DNA from: Anaeramoeba flamelloides
Lineage: Eukaryota > Metamonada > Anaeramoebidae
Length of the DNA stretch: 64,000 nt
Direction of reading: 5' to 3'
NCBI GenBank assembly: GCA_027625915.1
Contig: JANTQA010000036.1
Location: 8,825,001-8,889,000, forward strand
A model generated the notes under the pieces. The model had not been told where the DNA came from. It worked only from the letters and a program-made list of their open reading frames with translations, and ran no database searches. Both the position numbers and the translations under genes were made by a program. Shown here piece by piece: positions 1 to 11,616 of the stretch (positions are counted from its first letter, which is position 1; every line of letters begins with the position of its first letter).

Positions 1-569
1 GTGATTATAATATTTATAATTATTTAACAAAATTTCTAAAAAAAAAAAGTTTAGATTTTAGGGCAAACATGAGAAAAGTAATTTTAACTCTTCAAAATAA
101 ATAAATAAATAAAATTGATAAATTTAAGTTGGTCAAAACTATTACTTTCATTAACCTTTAATCCTTAGTTAATAAAGTTTATTTAGAATATAATCATACT
201 TCTAGAACTTCAAATTATTGGGAATATTGTATTTATTGTTATTAATAGTATAATCACCTTTTTAATAGGTCTCTAGTAGATAAAAAAGTTCTATTTTTGG
301 GTTAAAAAATTCCAAAAAAACTTAAGGCTGAATTTTCGTTTAATTCAACTTGGATATATTTCCTTTCATAAAAAAATTTTTTCTATATGATGTAACCCCA
401 GTTTTTATAAGTGAATTGCGTGTGTTTAAAGGGTTTGGATTGATATTAAAAGAAAAAAATTATTTCTTAGATTCTAAAATTGAAATCATTTTTTCAAATT
501 GTTTTATTTTTTACTTTTATTTTTTTTTCTATTATTTTTATACACCCAATTCATTTGCATTTTTTTTTC

Positions 570-1150
570 TTCCAAGATATCAAGTCACTGGGTAAATTCG
601 TTTTCGTCTAATATTACTGAAACAGTGAAACTGATTATAAAGGAATTTTAATTATTTCTATTGGGTTTTTTTTTAATCTAAATAGAAGATCAAAATGAAC
701 ATTGCTGTTTTTCTCTATTTGTAATCAAGAATTTCAGTTTTTGTTTATGATAAGAATAAAACAAAAACAAAATTTTACAATTTATGCAAAAAATATTTAA
801 ACCAAGATACTAGTGAAGATATCGATCATTTTTTATAGGACTGTCCATTCTATAAAGAAAATTGAATAATTTGGATTAAAGATTTAATTCAAATTAACAA
901 AAATAATAAGAATAATATCTTTGATATTATTCGAAATAAAGACACATCATTTATTTTATCATTGGTTAATGATAAAGAGAATCATGATTCTTTATTGAAA
1001 TTTCTAAACAAAAATATAGAAATTAGGGCTGTAAGAGGAAATTGATCTCCTCCTTTCAAAATAAAAATCAAAGAATTTCAGTTTTTCAATTTTTAAGAAA
1101 ATCTATTGATTGGTTAGTTTTCCTTTTATAGAATACCAATTACCCTTTGA
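570..1150 (+). mobile_element. LINE-like 3' end, decayed (copy 1)
   Basis: The DNA aligns by eye with 10318-10990 and, reversed, with 39000-39440. In translation, pieces resemble the C-terminal zinc-knuckle region of non-LTR retrotransposon polymerases: a C-x2-C-like stretch, then a DIDHFL-type motif followed by D/C-P-F-Y. The frame is interrupted by stops. A hairpin (stem GAGGA 1035-1039 with TCCTC 1048-1052) sits just after the coding remnant, at the place where the other two copies have a different palindrome. The sequence downstream (about 1065-1150) also matches copy 2, so the shared unit includes a 3' untranslated part. The LINE assignment is an inference from the motif spacing. Confidence 0.5.
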
Positions 1151-1353
1151 TGTGTACTATTCTATTTATTTTTTTATTTGTTCTTCGATTTTCATTTATT
1201 AAAAATAATTAATATTTGATTAAAATATTTTTGGTCATCTTTTACTTGAAATAAAATTTAGATAATAATCTAATAGTTTTTGAAAATGTTGTTCCAATCA
1301 AAAAAAACTCAATTACGGAAAAAAAATAACTGATGATAAATATAGAAGAATCC

Positions 1354-1526
1354 TAGGTTTTCCAGGATACTAAAGAATTAGGTAAAATCCTATAGATTTT
1401 ACTTTATCCCTTTATATCCTGTAAAACCTAACGAAACTATCCGTAGAGTTCCTAGCTTTTCCAGAATATAAATAAATGGAGAAAAATCTTATATTTTACT
1501 CAATTCTTTTAAATTCTGGAAAAGAT
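1354..1526. repeat. Two adjacent related hairpins
   Basis: Hairpin one pairs TAGGTTTTCCAGGATA (1354-1369) with TATCCTGTAAAACCTA (1415-1430). A second stem lies inside it (GGTAAAATC with GATTTTAC). Hairpin two begins at about 1448 with almost the same sequence as the start of hairpin one, and pairs CTTTTCCAGAATATAAA with a TTTAAATTCTGGAAAAG-type arm ending near 1526. It looks like a tandemly duplicated foldback element or a structured RNA. There is no coding potential. Confidence 0.45.
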
Positions 1527-2594
1527 AATGGTGGTTTTTTCTACTTTTGGGAATACCTCGAAAATTTATTTAAATTTTATGTTATATAACAAACATAAAT
1601 AAAAACCAAAGGTCAAAAAAAATAGATATATATTTTTTCTAATTTTAATCAATATAAGGTATTTCCAAAACAGTAGGGAATTTTTTTTACATTTCATTAA
1701 AAATCATCTTTGTTAGTTGTATTCTTTAATTGACAATACCAAATTAAGTTAAATATTAATATTGGTTGAATCAATTACTAAATTATTTCAAAATATCTAT
1801 GTTGAAATATTTCCCTAAAAATGAAAAAAAAATAGCATTTTTTTTTTGGTAAAAACAATGTACGACCAATTTCAATAAAAAACTAGAAATGTAGAAAGGG
1901 TATAAATGAATATTAAAACAGCCAAATATAGTTATAATTTTTTCAATTCTATTTGAAAATTTATTGAGATTAAAAAAGTTATGAAAACAATTTTTTCAAT
2001 CAGAAAGTAATAAATAGCTACCAATTTTCACCCCTTAAAAAATATCAGATAAAATCAAGAGCAGATAATTTAATCTCTTTTATTTTTCTAATATAATACT
2101 AACAAACAATTTAAATTATATCAAAAGAATCAATAAATGGTTGTTAATGATTTTGCATTTTTAAATAGTTTTATGAGCAATGAGTTTAAGAAAGATTTTT
2201 TTTAAAATAAATTTGCCCTACTTTTTGGAAATAGACTAGATCATATTCAGTGTAGTGAACAAAATTAAACCCCAATTACAGTTTTTAAGAGTTGGTGTTG
2301 CTTGGTTTAAGTTCAGAATAACTTGGAGAAACTAGAAAATAGATTTGGAAAAAAACAATAAAAAGAAAAAAGAAATAATGTTCCGATAGAGTTGGTCTTG
2401 AAATAAACTTGATGTAATATTAAAAAAATAAATCCACTCTTTGAATGTTTGCAAAAAATGGAAATAGTCTAAGTCTTATCAAGAAAGTGAAAAATTTCTT
2501 ATTTTTTCTCATTTTTTTTTTTTTTTTCGAAAAACACAAAAAGTTATCAATACTAAAACACAACATTTTTCGATTAAACCAAATAAAAACCTTA

Positions 2595-5500
2595 ATGAGT
2601 CTTTTACACAAATTGTGTGGTTCTGAAGAAGTGACTTTCGAAGAATTAAAAAAGTTTCTTGAAGGAAAAGAAAACATTTTACCAAATCGTGTTGATGAAG
2701 AAGGAAACACATTCTTGATGTTGTTGTGCCAAAACAAGCACGTAACCTATGGAATGTTAAAGCTATTTGATGGTCTTGAAATTGACATTGATTTAAAGAA
2801 TAAACAAGATCAAAATTGCTTGACGATGATGTGCCAAAACGAACAAGTAACGGAAGAAATCTTGAATTTATTTATCTACAATTTCCAAGCCCAAGTATGC
2901 CCTGAAAGGCAAGAAGAATATTTTGAAAAAAAAGATTGTTTGATGTGTTTATGTGAAAATCGCAAAGTAAATGAGCCAATGCTACAAATATTGCTTGAAA
3001 ACGGGAGTGATCCAACAACCAGGGACATTGAAAAGAATACAAGTTTGATGAAATTATGTAGAAATGAAGCTGTTACTTTTCCTGTTTTGAAATTTTTTCT
3101 TACTGAATGTCAATTCACAAAGGAGGAATTAAATTGTAAAAACCAATACGGTTCTACTTCCTTGCTGTGTCTTTGTGAAAACCCGCAAATAAACAAACAA
3201 AAACTTGAATTATTACTAGAGTACGGAGGCGATCCAAATTCCGCTTTTGTCAAACTATGTAGGAACAAGAGTGTGAACGCAGAATTATTAAATATTTTAA
3301 TACAAGCAGGCGAAACAGACGTACCAAACGATGAACAAACCCTGTTAAATATTTGTTTGCAGAAATTTATTCAAGATCCAGAGATTTTAAAAATTGTTGT
3401 TAATAATGCGAGTGATGAGAGCAAAGAGGATGGTTGTTTAATAATGAAACGGCTTATTACTGAAATTGAAATCTCAGATGATATGCTCAGAATTCTTATT
3501 GAAGGAGGTATCAATGGATCAATGGAAGGACAAATCCCGAATGATGACTTGCGTGAAAGCCCAATACTAACTATCCTCTACGAGTGGGAATACTATAAAT
3601 GGTACACATTTAATACTTTAAAGATCTTAATCGAAGAAGGAAATTTTAATGCAAATTGTCAAAATTCATATTGCTTTACCGGCCTTAGTTTAGTGTTGTG
3701 CTACAAGGAAACCTCCAACCCAAAAGTTTTGAAATTATTTCTTTCGAATGGAGCTGATCCCAATCTAATGCCGAATGGAACAGATTCTGTTTTCATGAAA
3801 TATTGTAGGAATCATAAATTATCTCTAGAGATGATTGAACTTTTTTTACAATATGGAGCCGACCTAAATTTACTTACAACAGCCGGCAGTGCATTTGTTT
3901 ATGTTTGCGAAAATCCCCATGTAACTGTGGAATATTTAAAAATATTAATTGAAAAGGGTGCTGATCCCAAACTCTATAGTCCTCAAAGTGGAATAAATTG
4001 TCTCGTCAGCCTATGCAAAAACCCAAGTGTTTCGCCTGAAATGATCCAACTGTTAATCGATCAAGGATGCGATCCGAATCTCAAAAATTCTAATTCTGTA
4101 ACACCATTATTCAATCTTTGTAAGAATGATAAGGTAACAATTGAACTTATAAAAACGTTGATAGACAATGGAGCTGATCCAAATTATTATATCGAAGAGC
4201 ATTTTGTCTCTTCATTATTCTTCCTAATTCTAAATGAAAACAGAAAGACAGACACTTTTCGATATTTAATTAATTCATATACCAACAAGCCAATATTAAA
4301 TAAATCACTACGTTTAGCATTTCAAACCTTTCTTTGTTATCCTGACACTATATCTTTAGACTTTTTGAAAATTTTTGTCGAATTTGGTGTTGGTTTAAAT
4401 GAGAAAGATACTGATGGCAATACTTTTTGGTATGGGCTTTGTCAAAGTTCCATTTTTTCAGAAGACATGATTAATTTTTTTTTTGAAACGAAATCAGAAA
4501 ATGAAAATCTTCATTATCTTGATTCTCAAAATATTATGCGATCTCCATTATCGGCTGTTTGTGAAAATCTTACAATTTCAACACAGATCTTACAACTTAT
4601 GATTGGAAAAATCAAAAAGAATAAAAATCTAAAAAACTCACAGAAAAAAGATATTTTTCATCAAGCAATGATTGACCTCTGTAGTAATAAAAGCATTAAT
4701 ATCGAAATGTTAAGATTATTATATAATAAAAAATATCACTTTACAAATCCTAAAGATGAAGAAGGTGGAAAGTATTTGCTCAATTTATGTCAAAATCAAA
4801 GTATTTCTCGTGAACTTTTATTATTTCTTATAGAAAAGGGTGCTAATGTCAATGCAAAATGTGAGAAAGAGAAGGACAATTGTTTAATTAAACTTATCAA
4901 AAAAAACCTTTTGACTCTCGATTATTTAAAAATTTTATTAAAGAATGGTATCAAAATTAATTTCCAAAATGAAAAGAAATCAACTGCTTTAAATATAATT
5001 TGCCGAAGCACTAGAATAAATAAAATTAGAACACAAGTCATCCAAATTTTACTTGAAAATGGTGCTAATCCTAATATTGCAAATGCAATGGGTGAAACAT
5101 CTTTTTATAATTATTGTAAAAACCATACCGAGGAAGCAGACTTGATAACTGTAATGGGAATGTTTTTAGAATCCCAAGCAAATCCAAACATCAAAACACA
5201 GGAAGGCAATACTGTCTTGCATGTGAGATACAATAATACAAAGGCTATTGAATTGCTATTAAATTCAGGTGCAGATTCAAATATTCAAAATAATTCAGGT
5301 TTTACTTGCTTAATGCGATATTGTTCTATCGGTTATGGCGTGGAACAGATCAAAATTTTACTTGGTAATAGAAAAACATTTGCCAATGCACTCGACAATA
5401 ACGGAAATTCGGCTTTAATGATTCTCTGTTCAGCTACACATGTTAAAATTGAAATGATCAATTTTATATTAAATGTAAAACCTAAGACAGATATCCAAAA

Positions 5501-7421
5501 TATTCATGGCGATACTGCTTTAATCAACCTTTGTAAGAATATATATCCATCTTTGCAAATGATCAATTTATTAATTCGTCATTCAAAGAATCTGAATATA
5601 AAAAATAATGAAGGGTTTGCCGCCTTACATTATTTAATCAAAAACCATTCTAATAAAAAAGGTATTTGTTCCGTCGTTTATCAGTTTAAAAAAAAAGGTG
5701 CAAACCTTCAAATTAAAAATGTAAGTTTTTTTTTTTATTTTATATATATATATAGATAGATAGATATATATCCCTTGCCAAATCAAATATCCTAATTACC
5801 TTCGAAATAAAATTTTTAATTTGAATTGTTATCATTGAATAATAAGATATAGAATTTATAAACAATTATCTTCAAAAGAAAAATTATATAATTAAAAATT
5901 GTAAAGTTACCTTCAATAAAAAAATAACTAGAAAAAAATTCTTTCAATAATGATAAAATTTTTCTTGACTATTGTAATTCTATTAATTTTTCATCGTAAT
6001 TTTGTAAAAAAAAAAATTTTTTTTTTTGAATAGTTTGTCTGCACAACAAAAAATATTTAGTTTTAATGATTAAAAGACATCATACTTTACTGGAAATTTT
6101 TTGGGGGCCCTATGCACCCCAACCTTGCCTCAAATACTTGATCAAATAATTTATTCATTACACAAGATATTTTAACATCACATAGAAAATTTGTTTTATC
6201 TATTGATTACCAGTCAATGCCAATTATATACATTAGATTCTAAATAATTAAAAAATAAAAAAATATAAATTAAATTTTTAAATAAACTTAATATTTTTTT
6301 CATTCTAAAATTTGCAAATTTTTTCAATAAGAATTTTTTTCAAATTTAAATGATTTGGCCAATAGTTTGAATTAGATTAATAATTGATTTTTTTTTTTTT
6401 TTTACTATTTTTTATTTTTTAACTTTTTTAAAATCTAGACATAAAATAAAAAATATTATTGAATAAGAGATAATAGATCAAAAATTATTTTCAAAGATCT
6501 GGATTAATTTATTATTGAAAAATTCAAATTTTACAAATTTATTATTCACATTTTTTACCCATAACAAAATTCAAAATTTTTTTTTCTGGTTTCGAAGATT
6601 ATTTTATTATCTTTGAATAATATTTAAAAGTTATTTTTTATTTTTACTTTTCTATTTATTGTTTTTTTAATATTATATAATATTCTTTTCAATAGAAAAA
6701 TGGTAAATTGCCGAAAAATTTTATTACTGAGAGAACAATGCAAAAGAAAAAGCTTATTGATATCTTAGAAATTAACCAAAATCAATTAAATCAAGATTTT
6801 GAAATGTATTTCAAAAGACAAGAATTTTATGATTTTCTTTTATTTGAAGATTTTGGTGTCAATAAATTATTATTTGAATACAGATTAGGTAAAAAAATTG
6901 AAGATGTAAAAGAAAAATTAACAACTTTTTTCACCAATAAACAAATTAAAGAATTGGTAAAATGGATTTATTCTGATATCAAGCCCTATGCAGATAATGA
7001 AGAACAATCGAATGAATTTTTAAAGGAGATTTGTCTAAAATTAGAATTAAATAAAAAAATTTTCGAAAAGTCTTTAAAAGATATTTTAAAAGAGCTCTGG
7101 TTAAATGACCAAACAAAAGATTTCACAATTATTCTTGAAAAAAAAAAAATAAAAGTTCATAAAATGGTTTTGCAAGCAAGAAGCGGATTATTTCGAGGTA
7201 TGTTTTTATCTAGTAATAATGATTCAAATGAAATACATGATTATTCTGGTAAATCTTACAGATCAATATTAATTTTAATAAAATATTTATATTATGACGA
7301 ACTAGAAGCAAAATTTTTTAATCAAACTATAATTAAAGAATTAAAGGATTCTATTGAATATTTCCAATTAAATCCTAAATGTAGTTTAAAATTTGATCTT
7401 ATGTTTTTGAATAAGAAATAA
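2595..7421 (+). CDS. Giant ankyrin-repeat protein with C-terminal BTB/POZ
   Basis: Exons are 2595-5720 and 6696-7421, giving 1283 residues. Residues 1 to about 1060 are a continuous array of about 33-36-residue ankyrin repeats ending in LLIExGADPN-type loops. Most repeats carry LCxN in the first helix instead of the usual AAxxGH. The exon junction falls between codons inside one repeat and restores a standard NLQIKN/KNGKLP turn, which is strong evidence for the splice. Exon 2 adds a degenerate BTB-like helical segment (about 1075-1135, with F..WIYSDI) and a good BTB domain (about 1184-1270, with DFTIILE, VHKMVLQARSGLFRGMFL and DYSGKSYRSILILIKYLY). Such proteins are usually adaptors for cullin-3 ubiquitin ligases or signalling scaffolds; that role is inferred from the family. 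I chose the ATG at 2595. The open frame continues 50 codons upstream, but that part is Phe/Lys-rich and translates homopolymer runs. Confidence 0.85.
5721..6695 (+). other. Intron of the ankyrin/BTB gene (975 bp)
   Basis: The donor is GTAAGT at 5721 and the acceptor is TTTTCAATAG ending at 6695. Reading phase is 0 on both sides. Near the donor lies a TATA/GATA microsatellite (about 5742-5771). The rest is AT-rich, with no open frame worth reporting. Confidence 0.85.
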
Positions 7422-7599
7422 CAAAATTATTTTTTTCCATTTTTTTACACCTGAGTGAATTTTCTTTATATTGAAAATAAAAGTTACAAAGGTAAAAAAT
7501 CAAGTTGTTAATTACAAACACTGAGATTCTGAAACATGATGGTATTAGTTACCTTGAAAATAAAAAAAGAAAAACTGAATACAAGTTTGACCAAACAAA

Positions 7600-8250
7600 T
7601 TTTAACTAAACTAAATTTCATAATAAATGGCTCATGTTACATTTGAATTTTGAATTGCTTTTTTATTGTTTGGAAGTTTTTTCCCTTACAATGAAAAGTT
7701 TGCAAATAAATCATTTTTTCTCTTTTTTATATTTTAGATAGTGTTTTGTTAAAATGGAAAATGAAAATGAAAAATTTGAAAGAAGTAACAGATGAATTAA
7801 TGAAAAAATTGGTTTCAAATATGAAAAAGAGATTAGATTTAGTTATTCAAATGGAAGGAGAATTGATAAATGGGCTTTACTAATTTTTTAAATTTTCTAT
7901 TTTTTATGTAATGCTTCTTTCAAAATAAATTTCCCAATTTTTTTTCACTGTTTTTTTTATTTCTTTTTCTTTTATTTTTATACAAAAAATAAATATCTCT
8001 TGAGTATAGAACTGAATATTAAAATCGAAATTTTTATATTATAATAGATAACTTCAATTATTCAAAATATTTTTCATTGCAATTTGATTTTTAATGGGCC
8101 AATGATTTTGAAAGGGAGTTTACAAGAAAAAAAAAATGGCATCTACTAAACAATTACCTCTCAATGATCATTCACAATTGCTTAAAAAAATAAACAGTGA
8201 AATTTTAAATAGCAGGATTGTGGTTGTGATTTTGGGTGTTGTTAATACAA
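7600..8250 (+). mobile_element. Element fragment, matches 26340-26870
   Basis: About 7600-7885 is nearly collinear with 26340-26640, and 7900-8110 with 26650-26870; a more distant match to the second part lies at 25420-25680. The shared segment contains a short ATG-initiated frame beginning MENEN that runs into a stop in both copies. Further right, about 8140-8240 translates to ...SRIVVVILGVVN, and the related piece at about 57415-57460 reads IVAVILGDLN. This recalls the I-L-G-D-F/L-N motif of AP-type endonucleases in LINEs. The motif is short, so the LINE label is tentative. Confidence 0.35.
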
Positions 8251-9199
8251 AAATAGAATTGGTTTTTTTTTTTTAATTTATTTTATTTTTTACTAATTAC
8301 ACATTATTTAAAATTCTTTTTTTTTTTTCCTATTTGTTTTGTGATTTTTTTTAATTAAATTTTTTTATTATTTTTTCAACTAATAAAAATCTTAAAACTT
8401 TCCTTATTTTAATTTTTTTTTTTTTACTAATCATCACAATTACTTTATTATAATTAGTAATTCAGTGTTATTCGAGGATATTTTATCTCCCCTTCTCAAT
8501 TTAATAATAAAATAAAAAAATAAACAATTTTTTTTTATTTATTTTAAAAAAATACATAAGGATTGCAATTCCTGAAACTGGCAAAAAGATTATATTGTAT
8601 TAGATGTGTGACTTGTTATCATGGTATTTTGCTGCTCGATCTTGTGCCTCATATTAAATTTAATACTGGTCCCAAAAAGTACTTTTTGTTAATTTATTTT
8701 TTTTTTTTTCCAAAATACAAATTTATGAGTGTAACAATAATATGTTGAAAGTTGAATTATAAATAAATGTGGTTATAGGGTTTCATAGATAAATTTTATT
8801 TTGGTTTGGTTTTATTTGGAGCTTTTAAAAAAAATATTTTTTTTTTATTTAGTTATTCACGATAAAAAGAATAAATATTTCTATAACCTATCTCAAAAAG
8901 AAAAATTAAATATATATTAGAGTCTATTAGTCTTTCACTCTTCAATTCGGTTTTCGGAAATAAAAAAAAAAAAAAAATCAATAATTACCTTTTTCAACAA
9001 CAAACTCTGTAAACCCAAACCAAGTTAAGGATTGATAAACAAAGAACCACATCTATAGAGTTACCACATCAGATACAAGATAATCTATTTTTCAAATTTC
9101 AAGGATTGTAAACCTTAAGTGACTTTTACAAAATTTCTTTGATTATTTTTACCGAATGTAAGAGCACTTATTTTACAAGTGCACAATAAAACTTGGTAG

Positions 9200-10200
9200 A
9201 TCAAAACTCATTCATCAACTTTATTGAGAAAATAATTAACATTTTAAAAAAACACTTCATTTTTCCCCAAATAAATTCTAAGTAAAAAGACCTTCTCTTT
9301 TTTTTAGATTTTAGGATCAAAACCGAAAAAAAAAAATTTGCAAAACACATCTTGATTTGAAGAAATTTCACTTTTAGTAAATCTTGAGTCTGTATGAAAA
9401 AATATCTTTTAAATTTAGTAGTATAAATATAAAAAAAAATAAATCAAATATTGAATCCATTGAAGGTCTAAAAAAATTGATTATCTATTTTATTTTCAAT
9501 AATTCATTAAATGTTTAAAAAAATTAAAAGACTCTTCAATATTTTTTTTCAAATATTTTGAGTATAAACAATGGAACAACAAAATTTACTTATTATAATA
9601 AGGTATTTGATAATTTTACCATTATTTATTTTTATTATACTTATTAAATTGATTTCATTTTATTTATTAGAAAATATTTTACAACTTGAAAAATAATACC
9701 AAAGCCTCTTGATAATTTTATTCTTTATGTTATTAATGACTCACTGGAAAAATTAAGATTGGATTTTTAATTATTGATTATAAATAATCAAATTAAAAAG
9801 TATTTCTTTTAGGTTTTAAGTTGAATTTTCATGGTTTTAAAAAAATATTTGGGGGAATTTTTAATTTAATGATTGGTTTTTCTTCTGAAATTTTCTTGTT
9901 CAATATAAAGAAAAAATTGATTTGAACTTTTTTGAATAAGAAAATTCGATATTTTTTTCATTGTAAAATAATTATTGTACTTTTTTAAAATTAAGGAGAT
10001 TTTTTATTCTGGATATTTTCGAAACTTAGTGGGTTTATTTTTAAAAAGTATTATTGATACACATTCTTTCACAGAAAATAGGATTCCTTTCTTCTTTCAT
10101 AAGATAATAATTTTTTTAAAAATAATTAAAAAATAAATGATTTTCTACTCTAAGTTTCCCAGTTTTATGTAGAAGTAAATTTCATGGGTTTAAAAGATTT
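9200..10200 (+). repeat. Dispersed arm repeat, copy A
   Basis: This is a diverged copy of the unit seen at 27160-28110, 37730-38945 (reverse) and 47352-48575. The best-conserved part is around 9760-9890, where a poly-purine stretch near an ATTGATTATAAATAATCAAA core recurs in all copies. The reverse strand of each copy keeps pieces of one peptide (FLxxKxxxANFxFxxLIxKxxKK-like), so it probably descends from coding DNA of a mobile element I cannot name. Confidence 0.5.
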
Positions 10201-10317
10201 TAATGAAACTTTGAAAAAAAAAAAATTATTTTGGAAATTGAAATAATTTTTGGTTACATTTTTGATTTTTTCTTTTGATTTTTTTGATTTGTGATTGTTT
10301 TGTAAATTTTTTATTTA

Positions 10318-10990
10318 TGACAAGATCAGATAGTCAATTGGTAAAAAAAGTTCTTCTAATATTACTGAAACGGTAAAAATGGTTGTAGAAAAATCATTTT
10401 GATTTGTATTGAGAATTTTATTTGATCTTCAATTGAAGACCAAAATAAACATTGATGTTTTTCATTATTTATTTAAAACTCAAAAATATTTGAGTTATCC
10501 GTCAAGTTCAACAATTCTAAAATTCAGATTGTTTAATAACTGCTTAAATAGATATTACTATGTAATTAATAAAAATTCAAAAAAATTTTGTACTTTATGT
10601 TCAAAATATGAACAGAAAGGAAATTAGAGAAAATATTGATCATTTTTTATGAGTCTGTTTTTACTATGAAAAAGATAGACTAATGTTTTATAACAAATTA
10701 AAAGAAATAAATCTTAATGAACTAATTTCAAATCAAGACAGTTTGAAATTATTTTCATTAATTAATAATCGTGAAATCTATGATTTTACGCTTAAATTCC
10801 TGAAAGGGAATTTAAGTCTAAGGGCAACTAGAGTGTAATCTACACTTCTTCAATAATAAAAAAAAACATTGATGTTTTTCTCAATAGGCACCTAAGAATT
10901 TGAAAAATTTGAATTTTTAAGAAAATCTATTGATTGATTAATTTTATTTCAGACGGATATCAACTATTCTTTGATGTTTATTATACTACT
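10318..10990 (+). mobile_element. LINE-like 3' end, decayed (copy 2)
   Basis: This is the best preserved of three copies. A 72-codon frame (10409-10627) reads ...STILKFRLFNNCLNRYYY..KKFCTLCSKYEQ, and the next frame continues with ENIDHFL, C and YYEKDRL. That order (L-R/F-xx-LN, C-x2-C, E-x2-DHFL-x-C-x-Y) is typical of the C-terminus of non-LTR retrotransposon reverse transcriptases. After the coding remnant lies GAGTGTAATCTACACTTC (10831-10848), an imperfect palindrome that is perfect in copy 3. The copy is 5' truncated, as is usual for LINEs. Confidence 0.55.
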
Positions 10991-11616
10991 TATTTCTTAT
11001 TTGTTATTCAAAGGTTAATTATAAAATAATGATATTTGAAAAAAATGATGGGTCCATTTGAAAGAAATAAAGTTTATTTTTTTATTTTTTTCTTTGTTAA
11101 ATTGTACCCAACTTTTTTGTTTCAGATTATTAATTATTTAATTTATACATTATATTTGGAATTTTATAGATTGTAATAAAGAATTAAAAAAAAAAAAAAA
11201 ACCCTTAAATGAAATAACGATTAATTGTGAAAAAATAATATTTATAATTTGCTAAAAAAGTGAATTTGTATCTTTTTTTTATTAAAAATTTGTATAGAAT
11301 AAATACAAAAAGAGTAACTTTCGATAAATATTATTTATTAAGGTTGATTCTAATCTAATTTAAAAAAAAAAAGCATTTATATTATTTTTAACACAAAAAA
11401 AGTTTAATTTTAATGTAGATTTTGGATTAAAAAATTTTCTCAAAAATCCAAAATTATCACAAAAAAGAAAAATAATCACATAGGTCTAAATCATTTCTCC
11501 ATAAATAGTGTTAAGATTAATTCGAAAATTAAACCAAAAACAAAACGAATAATATTACTAGAATAATTTTATTTTTTTGAATGCTTACTTTATATTATTA
11601 AATGTTGAAAATCGAT

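Larger units (their letters stand above)
1..2594. other. Spacer with repeat remnants, no host gene
   Basis: This stretch is AT-rich with many homopolymer runs and no open frame with recognisable protein sequence. The 81-codon frame at 350-595 is mostly Phe/Tyr/Lys from T and A runs. Separately listed inside it are a LINE-like 3' fragment (about 570-1150) and paired hairpins (1354-1526). From 1560 to 2594 I see only AT-rich DNA. The promoter of the ankyrin/BTB gene must lie near the right end, but no recognisable element is visible. Confidence 0.6.
7422..11616. other. Spacer made of decayed transposable-element DNA
   Basis: No host gene is visible. The stretch holds LINE-like 5' and 3' pieces and a copy of the dispersed arm repeat, listed separately. 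About 8260-9000 and 11000-11616 are AT-rich with long T or A runs and nothing I can name; the poly(A)-side of the U2AF gene lies at the right edge. Confidence 0.55.

Noticed and set aside
2445-2594. 50-codon N-terminal extension of the ankyrin/BTB protein
   Set aside because: It translates T and A runs into Phe/Leu/Lys-rich sequence, and the ATG at 2595 (MSLLHKL) begins normal-looking protein.
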